This document shows positions 17,895 to 28,210 of a stretch of 63,647 nucleotides of DNA, in pieces. The position numbers were made by a program, and so were the translations under genes. Every line of letters begins with the position of its first letter. The stretch's first letter is position 1. Below the pieces are notes generated by a model. That model was given only the letters and a program-made list of their open reading frames with translations. It did no database searches and was not told the DNA's origin. The DNA comes from Psychrobacter piscatorii (GTDB lineage Bacteria; Pseudomonadota; Gammaproteobacteria; Pseudomonadales; Moraxellaceae), in the NCBI RefSeq assembly GCF_904846415.1, contig NZ_CAJHAR010000020.1, positions 1 through 63,647 of the forward strand. The letters run 5' to 3'.

Positions 17895-18307
17895 GGCAAA
17901 CCCAGTTTAATATAGACATAATAATGGCAGATAGCTTAGCATTTTTCCGGCAAGCCGTCATGCCATCTCTGCAGCGATTGAGTCACCAAAGGTATCAATA
18001 TCAGATGTCTCTTGTCATATCGATATAATTTCTTGAAAGCATTGAGTGCTTCTATAGAGATTAATAGTAAAAAACGCTGAGACGTTACCATTTATTTAAT
18101 GGCGTATTACTTAAATAGCTTGGCATAAGACTTACTACTTAAATAGATTACTAGCCAAATAAAAGCTTAATGCATTGATCATACGGTTTAGTGTTTTTAT
18201 AACGTAATATACTGTAACCAAAACAGCCAAATAGCAGTCAGTCGGGTTATGATAGCAACTGTCACAAAACACTTGTACACTTAAATATGTAAGCAAATAT
18301 ATGTACC

Positions 18308-18448
18308 TATTGTATTGGTCATTACTGCCCTAATAAATAAGTGTATAGAAAGCCAATAACTATAATAAATCACGACCACGGAACTTGTGACCAATCTGCA
18401 CAGCCCGTTTTCCTCAGCCCACAGCACCTCCTCTGTGGGCCTTTTTTT
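18308..18448 (+). ncRNA. candidate small RNA ending at orphan terminator
   Basis: The plus strand ends in a textbook Rho-independent terminator, but the nearest upstream plus-strand gene already ends in its own terminator at 17186 and pgsA runs the other way. Possible promoters are TTGTAC at 18273 with an AT-rich -10 near 18298, or a TATAAT at 18361 with no clear -35. The RNA start is therefore uncertain (about 18308 or 18373). It does not show the conserved core of SRP RNA, RNase P or tmRNA that I would recognise. Confidence 0.35.
18417..18448 (+). terminator. orphan Rho-independent terminator
   Basis: GCCCACAG pairs with CTGTGGGC around an eight-base loop, followed by C and seven T. The minus strand has no T run on the other side, so it works only in the plus direction. 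Confidence 0.8.
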
Positions 18449-18544
18449 GCCTTTTTGCTGATACAATAGCCTCTCATATGGGATAAAAAGTATCTTTAAA
18501 TTTCAGTTGCAAACCAGCGCTACTGACAGACCATCACAGCGCCG

Positions 18545-19744
18545 TTATCTTGTCTTATAGATCGCCTCAACGGTTTGCTGCGCCACCTGATAGCAGCTTT
18601 CAATATTGCCGCGTGCGCACCAGTCTCCACTGACAATCCACTGTCTGATTTCATCAACTAAGATACCCAACTCTTTAGTATCTGTATCTATTATAGTAGC
18701 CGCATAACGCCAACGATGACAATCTGTTTGGCTAGGGGCGCGGTCATCATTCCAGTTTAAGGCTCGCTGCGCTGCCATTAATAACGCGGCTTTGACTGTC
18801 TCCAAATCATCATCGACGTGAGCTTCTGACCAGTCATTACGCGCATGAATGGTGATGCTTGGTAATAGCTCATCATGTCCAGGCTTATGATGTTCAATAA
18901 ATATTCTATCGAGTACCGTATTATTTAAATAAGCAACATCCCACTGCGCTGCTGCTTGATAGTTTAATGTTTCAGGTAATTCTTGGGTATTGTCCCAGCC
19001 GAGCATCAGCGTATAGCAAGCCTGCATCTGCGGCTGGGTAATGTTATCTTGCTGATTAAACCCACTATCTGCCATCAGCTCTACTGCCTGACCATTTGGT
19101 GCAGTACAAATGACCCAGTCAAACCAACCGAGGCTCTCCCCTGTCTCATTAAATAGCTGAGTTTTTTTATCATTTGAGTGAGTGGTATGCTCATCAAGCG
19201 GAGCCACACGCGTTTTGAACATTATGTTTGTGTGCTTGAGCCCAACGGCTAACTCACGTCCCCAACTGGTCATTTTCGGTGTGCTGATATAGCGCGCATG
19301 CACGGTATCCCATTGCTCTTTACTTTGGATATCGGGTGCTTGACCATGATCATTTGCGGGCGTTAACTCGACCACGTTGGCACACCATGGCTGTAGCAGC
19401 CCGGTATCTAACCAAGGGGCAATAAACTGCTGAAAACCAGTGGTCTTTGCCGTAAAGAACTGTGCGCCAAATGCCCATTGCCAGTTTTTACCTGTATCAC
19501 TGTCGGTGCGATAGCGCGTCGCTAACCGGCCGACACTGCGTGATTTTTCAAAAATAGTAATTTGTGGCGTACTGGATAGTCCGTGTGTCTGGTTTGAGGC
19601 ACATTCTAGCAGTGTCGCGGTTAGTAGTCCTGTCAAACCGCCACCAATGATAGCGATTTTTGGCGAGGATTCATCCGTTGAGAGCAAAGCATGATCAGTC
19701 ATAATGGCAGTAAACCTTATAGAGTATTTATGAGTCGTTACCAT
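18545..19744 (-). CDS. FAD/NAD(P)-dependent amine-oxidase-like oxidoreductase (renalase family)
   Basis: A 399-residue flavoprotein. The FAD-binding Rossmann motif IAIIGGGLTGLLTATLLE lies near residue 30, followed by the second-ribose contact IFEKSRSVGRLATRYR, and C-terminal VSGDWCARGNIESCYQVA closes the flavin site. Bacterial members of the renalase group oxidise dihydro isomers of NAD(P)H, a repair reaction; assignment to that activity is inference. The frame opens at ATG 19744, but an internal ATG at 19702, close to the Rossmann strand, is equally plausible; neither has a strong ribosome site. It stands alone between the orphan terminator and acs. Confidence 0.75.
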   Translation of the reverse strand: MVTTHKYSIRFTAIMTDHALLSTDESSPKIAIIGGGLTGLLTATLLECASNQTHGLSSTPQITIFEKSRSVGRLATRYRTDSDTGKNWQWAFGAQFFTAKTTGFQQFIAPWLDTGLLQPWCANVVELTPANDHGQAPDIQSKEQWDTVHARYISTPKMTSWGRELAVGLKHTNIMFKTRVAPLDEHTTHSNDKKTQLFNETGESLGWFDWVICTAPNGQAVELMADSGFNQQDNITQPQMQACYTLMLGWDNTQELPETLNYQAAAQWDVAYLNNTVLDRIFIEHHKPGHDELLPSITIHARNDWSEAHVDDDLETVKAALLMAAQRALNWNDDRAPSQTDCHRWRYAATIIDTDTKELGILVDEIRQWIVSGDWCARGNIESCYQVAQQTVEAIYKTR

Positions 19745-19854
19745 CTATAAACGGTAAGACGATCTGTTATATGGCGGGCAACTAGTAGGTAGCAATGTTA
19801 ATTAACCATTGATATTGAATCGTCAAAACACCGCAATATCAATATCGTCTACGT

Positions 19855-19890
19855 AAAAAAGCCATGCTATTCACGATAACATGGCTTTTA
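19855..19890 (-). terminator. terminator after acs
   Basis: On the minus strand AAAGCCATG...CATGGCTTTTTT forms a stem-loop with a T run, 90 bp after the acs stop. An additional GATATTG/CAATATC inverted repeat lies just beyond. Confidence 0.8.
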
Positions 19891-19978
19891 TTCTACTTTG
19901 ATGGCAGGTACTAATGGTAGGCAAATACTAAAGGTTGAATTTAAACCACGTCTTTAATAAGTGCACTTACTTAGCAAG

Positions 19979-21940
19979 CTACTCTCCGCGACCAGCTTTG
20001 ACCTGTTCGACCAGATCATTAATCACTGAGCTGTCCGCTAGCGTGGATAAGTCGCCCAATCCGACATATTGGCCTTCTGCCAGCTTACGCAAGATACGGC
20101 GCATGATTTTTCCTGAGCGAGTTTTCGGTAACGCCTCAACCATATAAATGGCATCTAAGGTCGCAATCGGCCCAATCTCAGCACGCACATGACGTTTTAG
20201 CTCCGCTTTTAGATCGTCTGTTTTTTCTTCGCCAGACTTTAGAATGATAAAGGCACAGATACCTGTCCCGCGAATCTCATGCGGCATACCGACAATCGCG
20301 GCCTCGGCAGTAGCCGGATGAGCAACCAAGGCGCTCTCAATCTCCGCAGTTCCTAAGCGATGCCCAGAAACGTTTAGCACGTCATCAACACGTCCTGTTA
20401 TCCAATAATGTCCATCTTCATCACGCTGCGCCCCATCACCTGTGAAATAATGACCGGGATAATCGCTAAAATAGGTTTTCAAAAAGCGCGGATGGTCATT
20501 GTAGATCGTACGCATTTGCCCAGGCCAACCACTACTGATGACTAAGTTACCTTCAGCAGCGCCGTCTATGATTGCGCCTTCGGCATTGACGACTTCAGGT
20601 TTAATACCATATAGTGGCGTCATCGCGGCGCCCGGCTTAAGATCGACAGTACCTGGGATAGGTGCCATCAAAATACCGCCTGTCTCGGTCTGCCACCACG
20701 TATCGACAATAGGACACTTACCATCACCAACGACATGATAGTACCAGTCCCACGCTTCTGGATTGATCGGCTCACCGACCGAACCAAGCAAGCGTAAGCT
20801 TGAGCGATCCGACTCGCGTACAAAGGCATCACCCTCTTTCATCATCGCTCGAATGGCGGTTGGTGCGGTATATAAAATAGTCACGTCATGCTTGTCGATG
20901 ATATGTCCGATACGTGCCCATGTTGGATGCTCTGGCACGCCTTCAAACATAACCGTGGTTGTACCATTCGCAAGTGGCGCATAGGTAGAGTAAGTATGCC
21001 CTGTAATCCAGCCCACATCTGCAGTACACCAATAGACGTCATCTTCTTTGACATCAAAGACGTCACGGAAGGTAGATAGTGCATAAGTAATATAACCCCC
21101 TGTGGTATGCACGACGCCTTTGGGTTTGCCCGTTGAGCCAGAGGTATACAGTAAGAATAATGGATCTTCGGCATTCATCACTTCAGGCTCACAGATCTCT
21201 GATTGCCCATCAACGAGATTGTGATACCAGACATCGCGGCGACCACTCATTGGGATAGAGTTGCCTGTGCGGTGGACGACGATGACTTTTTCGACACTGT
21301 CAGTTCCATCCATCTCTAGTGCATGATCGACATTGGCTTTGAGCGGTGTATGTTTGCCGCCACGTAAACCTTCATCAGCCGTGATAACGACTTTTGAGCG
21401 ACTGTCTATCAAACGATTGCCTAGACTCTCGGCAGAAAATCCACCAAATACCACAGAATGCACCGCGCCAATACGCGCACATGCCAGCATCGAGACCATG
21501 GCTTCTGGTATCATTGGCATATATAACGTGACACGATCGCCTTTGCCAACGCCAAGCTTGCGTAGCGAGTTGCCCAGACGACAGACTGCTTCATGTAATT
21601 CTTTGAAAGAAATAATCTTGTGTAATGAAGGATGGTCACCTTCCCAGATAATGGCAGGCTTATAGGGATTGTCTTCAAGATGGCGATCTAGACAGTTTAC
21701 TGAGATATTCAGCTCACCATCTTCAAACCATTTAATATTAAAATTGTCTAAGTCATAATTGACATTGCTGACTTTAGTCGGTTTTTTTATCCAGTCTATC
21801 AGCTCAGCACGCTTCGCCCAAAACGCATCATTTGCTTCGGTTGATTCGATAGATTGGTTGTAGTCTTCGAGATACTTTTCAGGGGTGGTATTGGCAGCAG
21901 CCATAAACTCGGCTGAGATTGGAAATGATTTCTGGGTCAT
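19979..21940 (-). CDS. acs: acetyl-CoA synthetase
   Basis: A 653-residue AMP-forming acetate-CoA ligase, one residue longer than E. coli Acs. It activates acetate to acetyl-AMP and then acetyl-CoA. The P-loop-like [12 protein letters not shown] motif, the WWQTETGG acid-binding motif, the [20 protein letters not shown] hinge region (here GHYW) and the C-terminal PKTRSGK with catalytic Lys611 are all present. That lysine is the known acetylation switch in the family. The gene is monocistronic with a terminator at 19855-19890 and a 438-bp upstream region. Confidence 0.97.
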   Translation of the reverse strand: MTQKSFPISAEFMAAANTTPEKYLEDYNQSIESTEANDAFWAKRAELIDWIKKPTKVSNVNYDLDNFNIKWFEDGELNISVNCLDRHLEDNPYKPAIIWEGDHPSLHKIISFKELHEAVCRLGNSLRKLGVGKGDRVTLYMPMIPEAMVSMLACARIGAVHSVVFGGFSAESLGNRLIDSRSKVVITADEGLRGGKHTPLKANVDHALEMDGTDSVEKVIVVHRTGNSIPMSGRRDVWYHNLVDGQSEICEPEVMNAEDPLFLLYTSGSTGKPKGVVHTTGGYITYALSTFRDVFDVKEDDVYWCTADVGWITGHTYSTYAPLANGTTTVMFEGVPEHPTWARIGHIIDKHDVTILYTAPTAIRAMMKEGDAFVRESDRSSLRLLGSVGEPINPEAWDWYYHVVGDGKCPIVDTWWQTETGGILMAPIPGTVDLKPGAAMTPLYGIKPEVVNAEGAIIDGAAEGNLVISSGWPGQMRTIYNDHPRFLKTYFSDYPGHYFTGDGAQRDEDGHYWITGRVDDVLNVSGHRLGTAEIESALVAHPATAEAAIVGMPHEIRGTGICAFIILKSGEEKTDDLKAELKRHVRAEIGPIATLDAIYMVEALPKTRSGKIMRRILRKLAEGQYVGLGDLSTLADSSVINDLVEQVKAGRGE

Positions 21941-22378
21941 AGTATTAGTCCTTTTTAATTATTATGACCTATACAGATAATCGTCTATAACGACTACCTA
22001 TGTAGGCAATAAGGGTCATCTTCCATAATGCGTGACACTCAGCGATAGTTTGACAAATAAGCGTGTCGGTTGCAAGGCATCAACAGCCAATCATAACAAT
22101 TTCGCTGTACATCTGTATACTTGGTGATTGATAGCAGCGGTTATTAAAGAATTATTAGTAAGGATTATTGCAACACCGCAATCAAGAGTGCTCTTGATAT
22201 GCAGATATCACATCACAGCTCATCGGATAACACATTTAATCCTTGTAACCTCAAATGAAATATGGACAATAGCTACCCTACCGATACTGCTGTAGACAAC
22301 ACTGCCGATCTTTATTATTAACACATACGATTGGTTTTGTTATCACCTTTTTTAAAATTATTGTTTTACGAGACCGCA
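21941..22378. other. 438-bp divergent intergenic region
   Basis: Holds the promoters of acs (minus) and of the BaiN-like gene (plus). I see no gene or strong operator; the frame extending upstream of 22379 to a TTG at 22331 has no ribosome site. Confidence 0.4.
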
Positions 22379-23662
22379 ATGACTAATCACCGCAATGCAC
22401 AACCCTCTACTCACTATGACGTCATCATCGTCGGCGCTGGCGCTTCAGGATTGTATTGTGCGCTCACCGCAGGTCGCCGTGGTCGTCGCGTTTTGGTCAT
22501 CGACCACGCCAATAAAGCGGGCAAAAAGATTTTGATGTCCGGTGGTGGTCGTTGTAATTTTACCAACTACTTCGTCGAGCCTGAGCATTTCATCGGTGCC
22601 AATCCTCACTTTTGTAAGTCGGCACTGAGTCGCTATCCAAGCTGGGAATTTATCGGTATGGTAGAGGCGCATCAGATTCCCTACCATGAGCGTGAACACG
22701 GTCAGCTATTTTGTGATGATTCTGCCCAAGATATCCTCACTATGCTTCTTGATGAATGTACGGCTGTCGGTGTGCAAGTCAAGCTCAACACCCAGATCAA
22801 TCATGTACAGACGACCGACCATGATAAAGCCAAACGGTTTGAGCTAATGACCAGCAAAAAACTTGGCAAAAAAGAGGTCGCCAGCGAGAGTCAATCTTCA
22901 CAGACGCGCTATAGCTGTGAGTCGCTAGTCGTGGCAACTGGCGGTCTGTCTATTCCAACGATGGGCGCAAGCGGCATCGGTTATGAGCTAGCGCAGCAGT
23001 TCGGGCACACCCTGATAGCAACCGATGCCAGTCTCGTACCGTTTACCTTCACGGACAAAACAGGCGAGCTGATTCGTAATTTAGCGGGTATCAGCCTGCC
23101 AGTCATTGCCAGTAATGAGCGTATCTCTTTTAAACTGCCGGTACTGTTTACCCATCGCGGGCTCTCTGGCCCTGCCATGCTACAGCTATCGAACTATTGG
23201 CACAGCGGTGAGACCATCAGCATTAACCTACTGCCCGATGTAGATGTCACCGATATTTTGCTGGCTCGCAAAAAGTCACACCCACGCCAACTGATCCGTA
23301 CTGTATTGGCAGAAAACACAGACAATGCACTACCCAAAAAACTACTGGCAGCATTACAAACCCAGCTGTGGGACGATATCAAAGATACCGAGCTTGCTAA
23401 TATCAAAGATGAGCGACTCACAGAGCTTGGCGCTACCCTCAACGGCTGGCAGCTTAAGCCCTCTGGTACTGAAGGCTACCGTACGGCGGAGGTCACACGC
23501 GGCGGAGTAAAAACTGACGAAGTATCCTCAAAAACCATGCAAAGCAATTTGCAAGAGGGCTTGTACTTCATCGGCGAGGTACTTGATGTGACAGGCTGGC
23601 TTGGCGGCTATAATTTTCAGTGGGCATGGGCCAGTGGTTTTGTTAGTGGCGAGGTCGTTTAA
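22379..23662 (+). CDS. NAD(P)/FAD-dependent oxidoreductase, HI0933/BaiN-like
   Basis: A 427-residue flavoprotein of the HI0933 (BaiN/YhiN) family. Landmarks are the FAD Rossmann motif DVIIVGAGASGLYCALTAG, then GKKILMSGGGRCNFTN, the insertion domain, and the C-terminal GLYFIGEVLDVTGWLGGYNFQWAWASG. Family members are widely conserved, with 3-dehydro-bile-acid reductase activity shown for BaiN in gut clostridia, but the role in gammaproteobacteria is unknown. The frame is open from a TTG at 22331; the ATG at 22379 is chosen because it fits the family start directly before the Rossmann strand. Confidence 0.88.
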   Translation: MTNHRNAQPSTHYDVIIVGAGASGLYCALTAGRRGRRVLVIDHANKAGKKILMSGGGRCNFTNYFVEPEHFIGANPHFCKSALSRYPSWEFIGMVEAHQIPYHEREHGQLFCDDSAQDILTMLLDECTAVGVQVKLNTQINHVQTTDHDKAKRFELMTSKKLGKKEVASESQSSQTRYSCESLVVATGGLSIPTMGASGIGYELAQQFGHTLIATDASLVPFTFTDKTGELIRNLAGISLPVIASNERISFKLPVLFTHRGLSGPAMLQLSNYWHSGETISINLLPDVDVTDILLARKKSHPRQLIRTVLAENTDNALPKKLLAALQTQLWDDIKDTELANIKDERLTELGATLNGWQLKPSGTEGYRTAEVTRGGVKTDEVSSKTMQSNLQEGLYFIGEVLDVTGWLGGYNFQWAWASGFVSGEVV

Positions 23663-23778
23663 GAAGCAGTCGCATTTGATAGTATAAAATAAACACGACA
23701 TAAGTTCATTTTACTATAGAATTATAGTATAATATTCACTTACTGTTATTTATGCTAGATAGAATTGCGAGGTACTCG

Positions 23779-24780
23779 ATGCGCCCAATCAAACAGATTC
23801 ATGGTGATAAAGCACCACATTGGGTCGGTGACGGATTTTTTGTGAAAACATTGATCAATTATGTCGATGACCAACCAGACTTCAATTACAGTCATACCGA
23901 TCCATTTTTATTATTTGATTATGGTGAGCCGACGACGTTTGCACCAAATCCTGATTATCAGACGCAGCCACATGGCATTGGCAAACATCCTCATAAAGGA
24001 TTTGAGACCGTCACCCTCGCGTACTCAGGCGAGATCAGTCATGCTGACTCAATCGGTGGGCGTGGGGATATTTTGGAAGGCGATGTGCAATGGATGACCG
24101 CTGGTCGCGGCATTCTACACGAAGAGTTTCATTCAGAAAGCTTTGGGCAGCGCGGTGGTGTGTTTAGTATGGTGCAAATGTGGGTCAATCTGCCGCGTGC
24201 TCATAAGCTGACTGATCCTAAATATCAATTTATCAAACGTGGTGAGATGCCTATCATAGAATTGATGGACAATCGCGGTGACGACTCTCAAGACACTGTT
24301 GCTCAAAATACTGACAAACAAACGGTCATCGGTCAAGTTGCCATTATTGCAGGTGACTGGCATGGCGTCACAGGTAGTGCGGTGACCTTTACGCCAGTCA
24401 ACCTATGGGATATCGCGCTACATACCGCAGGTACGACAACGCTACAAGTACCATGCACGCACAATACTTTATTGCTTGTACAAGAAGGCCAAGTACTGGT
24501 CAATGGTACATCTATCAGTGCAGGTAATCTGATTCAATTTGCAGCGCCGATTAAACCATCTGTAGACTCTCAACCTATACCTTTATCTGATGCTGCTACC
24601 GATACTATTGAGCTCACCTATTCTACCAATAATAATGAATACACTCCGGCCAAGCTACTGCTGCTAAGTGGAGAGCCTATTGGCGAACCAGTCGCGGGAC
24701 ACGGTCCTTTTGTTATGAACACCCAAGATGAGCTAAGACAAACTTTTCGTGATTACCAAACAGGGAAGTTTGGACATTAA
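23779..24780 (+). CDS. pirin-family bicupin protein
   Basis: A 333-residue two-cupin protein of the pirin family. The metal-binding motif of the N-terminal cupin is visible: HPHKGFETVTLAYSGEISHAD, followed by GDVQWMTAGRGILHEE with the third His and Glu. Bacterial pirins such as YhhW have quercetin 2,3-dioxygenase activity and others modulate pyruvate dehydrogenase; the substrate here is unknown. An in-frame ATG at 23752 exists, but GAGG stands seven bases before the ATG at 23779, and the family starts near there. The gene ends at a bidirectional terminator shared with the convergent Old Yellow Enzyme gene. Confidence 0.88.
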   Translation: MRPIKQIHGDKAPHWVGDGFFVKTLINYVDDQPDFNYSHTDPFLLFDYGEPTTFAPNPDYQTQPHGIGKHPHKGFETVTLAYSGEISHADSIGGRGDILEGDVQWMTAGRGILHEEFHSESFGQRGGVFSMVQMWVNLPRAHKLTDPKYQFIKRGEMPIIELMDNRGDDSQDTVAQNTDKQTVIGQVAIIAGDWHGVTGSAVTFTPVNLWDIALHTAGTTTLQVPCTHNTLLLVQEGQVLVNGTSISAGNLIQFAAPIKPSVDSQPIPLSDAATDTIELTYSTNNNEYTPAKLLLLSGEPIGEPVAGHGPFVMNTQDELRQTFRDYQTGKFGH

Positions 24781-24795
24781 TCAAAATGAATGCGT

Positions 24796-24835
24796 AAAAA
24801 AAGCCCTCTAACTATCAATAGTCAGAGGGCTTTTA
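24796..24835. terminator. bidirectional terminator between pirin and OYE genes
   Basis: AAGCCCTCT...AGAGGGCTT stem with T4 on the plus and T7 on the minus strand, between convergent genes. Confidence 0.85.
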
Positions 24836-24883
24836 TGAAGCATAATTTAGCTATTTAGTCAGCAAAACCGACTAATAAACGAA

Positions 24884-25990
24884 TTACTGCGCCTGATCCA
24901 TAAACGGATAGTCAGTATAGCCTTCAGAACTACCACCATAGAAGCTCTCTGGGTGCTGCTCATTAAGTGGTGCACCTTTTTGGATACGCTCAGCCAAATC
25001 AGGGTTGGCAATATAGTCACGACCGAAAGCAACCGCGTCGATATAACCAGCTTTGATATTTTTTTCTGCTTTGTCCGCATCGTAGCCACCCGCTGCGATG
25101 ATGGTCTGATCGAACGCATCACGGACACGCTGACGGAACTCATCGCTATAAGGCGTACCACCTGCCCAATCTGGCTCAGATAGATGCAAATACATTAGAC
25201 CACGTTTATTGATTTGCTCAATCATCCAAACGTTTTCGTCTTCGTTATAGCCCGCTTCTACATTGTTGAATGTACCAAGTGGTGAGATACGGATACCGAC
25301 ATGGTCTGCATCCCAAGCATCCACACAAGCATCGATAACATCTAAGGTCAAACGCGCACGATTTTCGCGGCTACCGCCGTACTCATCATCACGCTGGTTG
25401 GTTTGCTCAACCCAGAACTGATGTAACAGATAGCCGTGAGCACCATGGATTTCTACCCCATCAAAGCCGACTTCTTTGGCATTTTTGGTCGCTTGCGCAA
25501 AATCAGCAATGACTTGTTTTATTTCATCAAGTGTGGCTGGGCGTGGCGGCGTGGCATCTACACGGATCGCTTGGTTGTCGCTATCACGTAGTGAGGTGCG
25601 AATACCAACATCGACATCTGATGCTGAAATCGGTGCGCGACGTTCAGGCTGTACGCTCTCATGCGAAACAAGACCGGTATGCCATAACTGTACGACGATC
25701 TTGCCACCTTTAGCATGGACATTGTCTACAATCGTTTTCCATGCAGTGGTCTGGTCTTGAGTGTGCACACCAGGCGCGCCAGCGTAGCCTTTTGCCTGAA
25801 ATGAGATTTGTGTCGCCTCGGTAATGACCAAACCAGAACCTGCACGCTGTGAATAGTATTCACTTGCCAATGCGGTTGGTACGTCACCTGGCTCAACTGA
25901 GCGCAGACGCGTTAGCGGTGCCATGATGATGCGGTTTTTTAGGGTTTGGGTGCCCATTTTGACGGGTTCAAATAAGTTATCGTGTGCCAT
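24884..25990 (-). CDS. alkene reductase, Old Yellow Enzyme family
   Basis: A 368-residue FMN-containing TIM-barrel enzyme of the NemA/OYE group, reducing activated C=C bonds, nitro compounds or N-ethylmaleimide with NADPH. Seen are the N-terminal LKNRIIMAPLTRLRS, the AGLVITEATQIS-type strand (here SGLVITEATQIS), VQLWHTGLVSH, GVEIHGAHGYLLHQFW with conserved His/Gly/Tyr, and the C-terminal FGRDYIANPDLAERI phosphate-binding segment. Physiological substrate is not evident. It stands alone, with no adjacent nemR-like repressor gene in the window. Confidence 0.93.
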   Translation of the reverse strand: MAHDNLFEPVKMGTQTLKNRIIMAPLTRLRSVEPGDVPTALASEYYSQRAGSGLVITEATQISFQAKGYAGAPGVHTQDQTTAWKTIVDNVHAKGGKIVVQLWHTGLVSHESVQPERRAPISASDVDVGIRTSLRDSDNQAIRVDATPPRPATLDEIKQVIADFAQATKNAKEVGFDGVEIHGAHGYLLHQFWVEQTNQRDDEYGGSRENRARLTLDVIDACVDAWDADHVGIRISPLGTFNNVEAGYNEDENVWMIEQINKRGLMYLHLSEPDWAGGTPYSDEFRQRVRDAFDQTIIAAGGYDADKAEKNIKAGYIDAVAFGRDYIANPDLAERIQKGAPLNEQHPESFYGGSSEGYTDYPFMDQAQ

Positions 25991-26202
25991 GATATATCCT
26001 GTTCGTTATTGTATTGAGCGGTAGTAAGAACTATCAAACTCTGTTTAGAAATACTTATGATATTATTAGAAAATCTACGTTTAACGCCTATCTTTATAGG
26101 GGATAGATCTGATTATTCCAAGCAATATTTACAAACAGATACAGCAATATTCACCTATACAAATCTTTGTGTTTGGTTACTACGAAGACTGTTTACTAAG
26201 CC

Positions 26203-27132
26203 TTAAATACTGTTCGTCTGAGTCTTGGTTTTTGGCTTTAGCATCTTCTTAATAGACAGCTCTAATGACAGATATGTGCCGAACAATATCACCACCGAAC
26301 CAATAATGGCCTGTATATTTAGCGCCTCGCCAAGCAATAAATAACCCAAAATAATCGCAAAAATTGGGATGACTAACGTAATACTCGTGGCGCGCGTCGG
26401 CCCAATGTTTTTGATCAACTGATTCATAAAAATAAGAGCAATGGCTGTTGAAAACACGCCGATACAAATGACCGATACCCATGCTTTTATACTGATCTCT
26501 TTGCCATAAGGAAACTCAGTAAAGGCCACTGGCAACATGATGATGCTACCGATGATGAGTGAGCCTGCTGTAATGGCAACGGGTGAGACGTTGTATAAGT
26601 AGTTTTTGGTGATGTTCGCGCCAAGCGCATAACCCACACAAGCAAACAAGGCATAGCCCATTGGTAATAAACCCTCCACCAAGCCTTTACCCTGCTCGCC
26701 GCCACCAAATAAGCTTTCGCTCATCAATATAATCACCCCAACTACCCCAATCACCAAGCCAAGCGCTTGTTTTTTGGACAGTCTGTCTTTAAAAAATACA
26801 CGAGCGATAAAGCCACTCATCATCGGTACAGAAGCGTTTAGTACGGCGAGTACACCTGCATTCACTGATTGCGCAGAAAAAGAAAACAACACAAATGGCA
26901 GCGCTGCTGAAAACAAGCCGACGAGCGCTAGCATTTTCCAATGCTCCTTGATGCCTACTCTGTTTTTCTTTTTTAACAGTACAAAGACGAGCATGACCAA
27001 TCCAGCAAATATTACCCGCAAACTGGCAAATGCTAATGAGCCAAACTCCGGCACGCCAATTCGATAAAACACAAAGGAGAGTGACCACATAAAAGAGAGG
27101 GTCACAAAGATGATGAGGTCACGGTTGGTCAT
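26203..27132 (-). CDS. EamA/DMT-family transporter
   Basis: A 309-residue inner-membrane protein with ten predicted hydrophobic helices in two EamA repeats (about 5-140 and 155-295), the pattern of drug/metabolite transporters such as RhaT/YdcZ relatives and amino-acid-metabolite exporters. The second repeat begins after GLLPMGYALFACVGYALG, and the TRATSITLVIPIFAIILGYLLLGE segment is typical. Substrate cannot be predicted. The C-terminal tail is short and Lys/Thr-rich. No partner genes are adjacent. Confidence 0.88.
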   Translation of the reverse strand: MTNRDLIIFVTLSFMWSLSFVFYRIGVPEFGSLAFASLRVIFAGLVMLVFVLLKKKNRVGIKEHWKMLALVGLFSAALPFVLFSFSAQSVNAGVLAVLNASVPMMSGFIARVFFKDRLSKKQALGLVIGVVGVIILMSESLFGGGEQGKGLVEGLLPMGYALFACVGYALGANITKNYLYNVSPVAITAGSLIIGSIIMLPVAFTEFPYGKEISIKAWVSVICIGVFSTAIALIFMNQLIKNIGPTRATSITLVIPIFAIILGYLLLGEALNIQAIIGSVVILFGTYLSLELSIKKMLKPKTKTQTNSI

Positions 27133-27735
27133 CGGATAATCCTATTAAGCGCGTAGACTGCATTTACCAACTCGTGTCGGTCATAAGTGTCTGATATATG
27201 GTGTAAATTATTATACTATCAAAATATATCACGATAAATTTTTGATGGTTTGGTGAGTGATTTTTATAAAAATTATGGTAAGATTTCTTCTTATTTTTTC
27301 ATTTATTTAAAGCCGTTTTCAGGTTTCTAGCTGCTCTATATGCACATAAATTAAGTCTAGCATTTCGTTGAGCCCCACACCGTCAGAAGCTCTTATTCTT
27401 TACCTTGCCTACTTTAGCTTATTTTAGCGACTCTCTATTCATATACTCGCAAACTACAAAGTCACCCTTGAGTAACCTGTTATGTTAGTAGATATAAAAA
27501 TCAAACTCACTTTGATATCAAACGCTCATCATAACAAGGTGCTATAGAAGATAATCTTAATAATATCAATATTAGGACAGACTTTATCTAATATATCCAA
27601 ATCTATATTAAAAATAAAAAAGTTGATATTTGTTTGCTAATTACTTAATATTTGGAATGCTAGTTGGTGTTATCATGCCAAAAAAATAACTGGCAAACAG
27701 GATGAGCAGTCATTACCATTTATTGAGGAATAATT
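27133..27735. other. 603-bp AT-rich intergenic region
   Basis: No gene with a ribosome site was found here. The right part must hold the promoter of the exported-protein gene at 27736. The composition is strikingly A+T-rich near 27540-27680, with no clear terminator or RNA fold. Confidence 0.4.
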
Positions 27736-28149
27736 ATGAAGAAAATCGCTTTATTGATAGGCAGTATGTCCGTTGCGACGGCAGGTTTTTGCGGGGTTGG
27801 TCAGTTCTCAGATGCGACCACCTGCTATGTTTATAAACAAAATAAACTGCAAAAAAAGCTAAACTGTCAGTATGAGGGCGCTGAGGGCGCGGCGATGAGT
27901 TATAGTTTTAGACAGGTCTCCTATAACCTGCCAGGATTTGGCAAAATGGCAACCTCTACCAGTGCAAACTACAATGACCGTAATGAAGTGACTGGATGGA
28001 CAACCACCGTCAATGACGAGCCCGCGATCATCAGATATCGTCTGCCAACCAATCAGCGTATCGTCAATGATGCCTATGCGCAGTCTGGCAAAGCGGTTAT
28101 GCAGTGCTATCTCAGTACCAAATCACAGTGGGAAATTTGTGCTGAGTAG
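27736..28149 (+). CDS. small exported protein of unknown function
   Basis: A 137-residue protein with a signal peptide (MKKIALLIGSMSVATAGF) and about 115 mature residues. Five cysteines are present (near Cys19, in TTCY, LNCQ, MQCY and EICAE), suggesting disulfides in the periplasm, and the mature part is rich in Tyr, Asn and Gln, beta-strand-like. A ribosome site GAGGAA lies before the ATG. I do not recognise the family; it resembles small uncharacterised exported proteins seen in Moraxellaceae. There is no operon partner. Confidence 0.75.
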   Translation: MKKIALLIGSMSVATAGFCGVGQFSDATTCYVYKQNKLQKKLNCQYEGAEGAAMSYSFRQVSYNLPGFGKMATSTSANYNDRNEVTGWTTTVNDEPAIIRYRLPTNQRIVNDAYAQSGKAVMQCYLSTKSQWEICAE

Positions 28150-28175
28150 GATGAGATAATATCGATATTTAAAAG

Positions 28176-28210
28176 ATCATAAAGCTAAGTATTTTACTCA
28201 GCTTTATGAT
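28176..28210. terminator. stem-loop after exported-protein gene, probable terminator
   Basis: ATCATAAAGCT pairs perfectly with AGCTTTATGAT around a 13-base loop. It lacks a T run, so termination is only suspected; its position 27 bp after the stop fits. Confidence 0.45.

Larger units (their letters stand above)
17895..18544. other. 650-bp intergenic region with an orphan terminator
   Basis: No protein gene is supported. The region must hold the pgsA promoter at its left end. It contains a strong plus-strand terminator at 18417-18448 that belongs to no upstream plus-strand gene, so a small RNA is suspected (see separate entry). A short direct repeat TACTTAAATAG occurs twice near 18107 and 18150. 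Confidence 0.5.

Noticed and set aside
18107..18162. Direct repeat TACTTAAATAG
   Set aside because: Only two 11-base AT-rich copies; chance is likely and no function is suggested.
18367..18441. Possible SRP RNA, RNase P RNA or 6S RNA
   Set aside because: The GAGGAAA on the minus strand suggested RNase P, but none of the conserved cores of these RNAs is present around it.
18281..18466. Minus-strand 61-residue frame in the pgsA-upstream gap
   Set aside because: It runs through the orphan terminator hairpin, has no ribosome site and resembles no protein.
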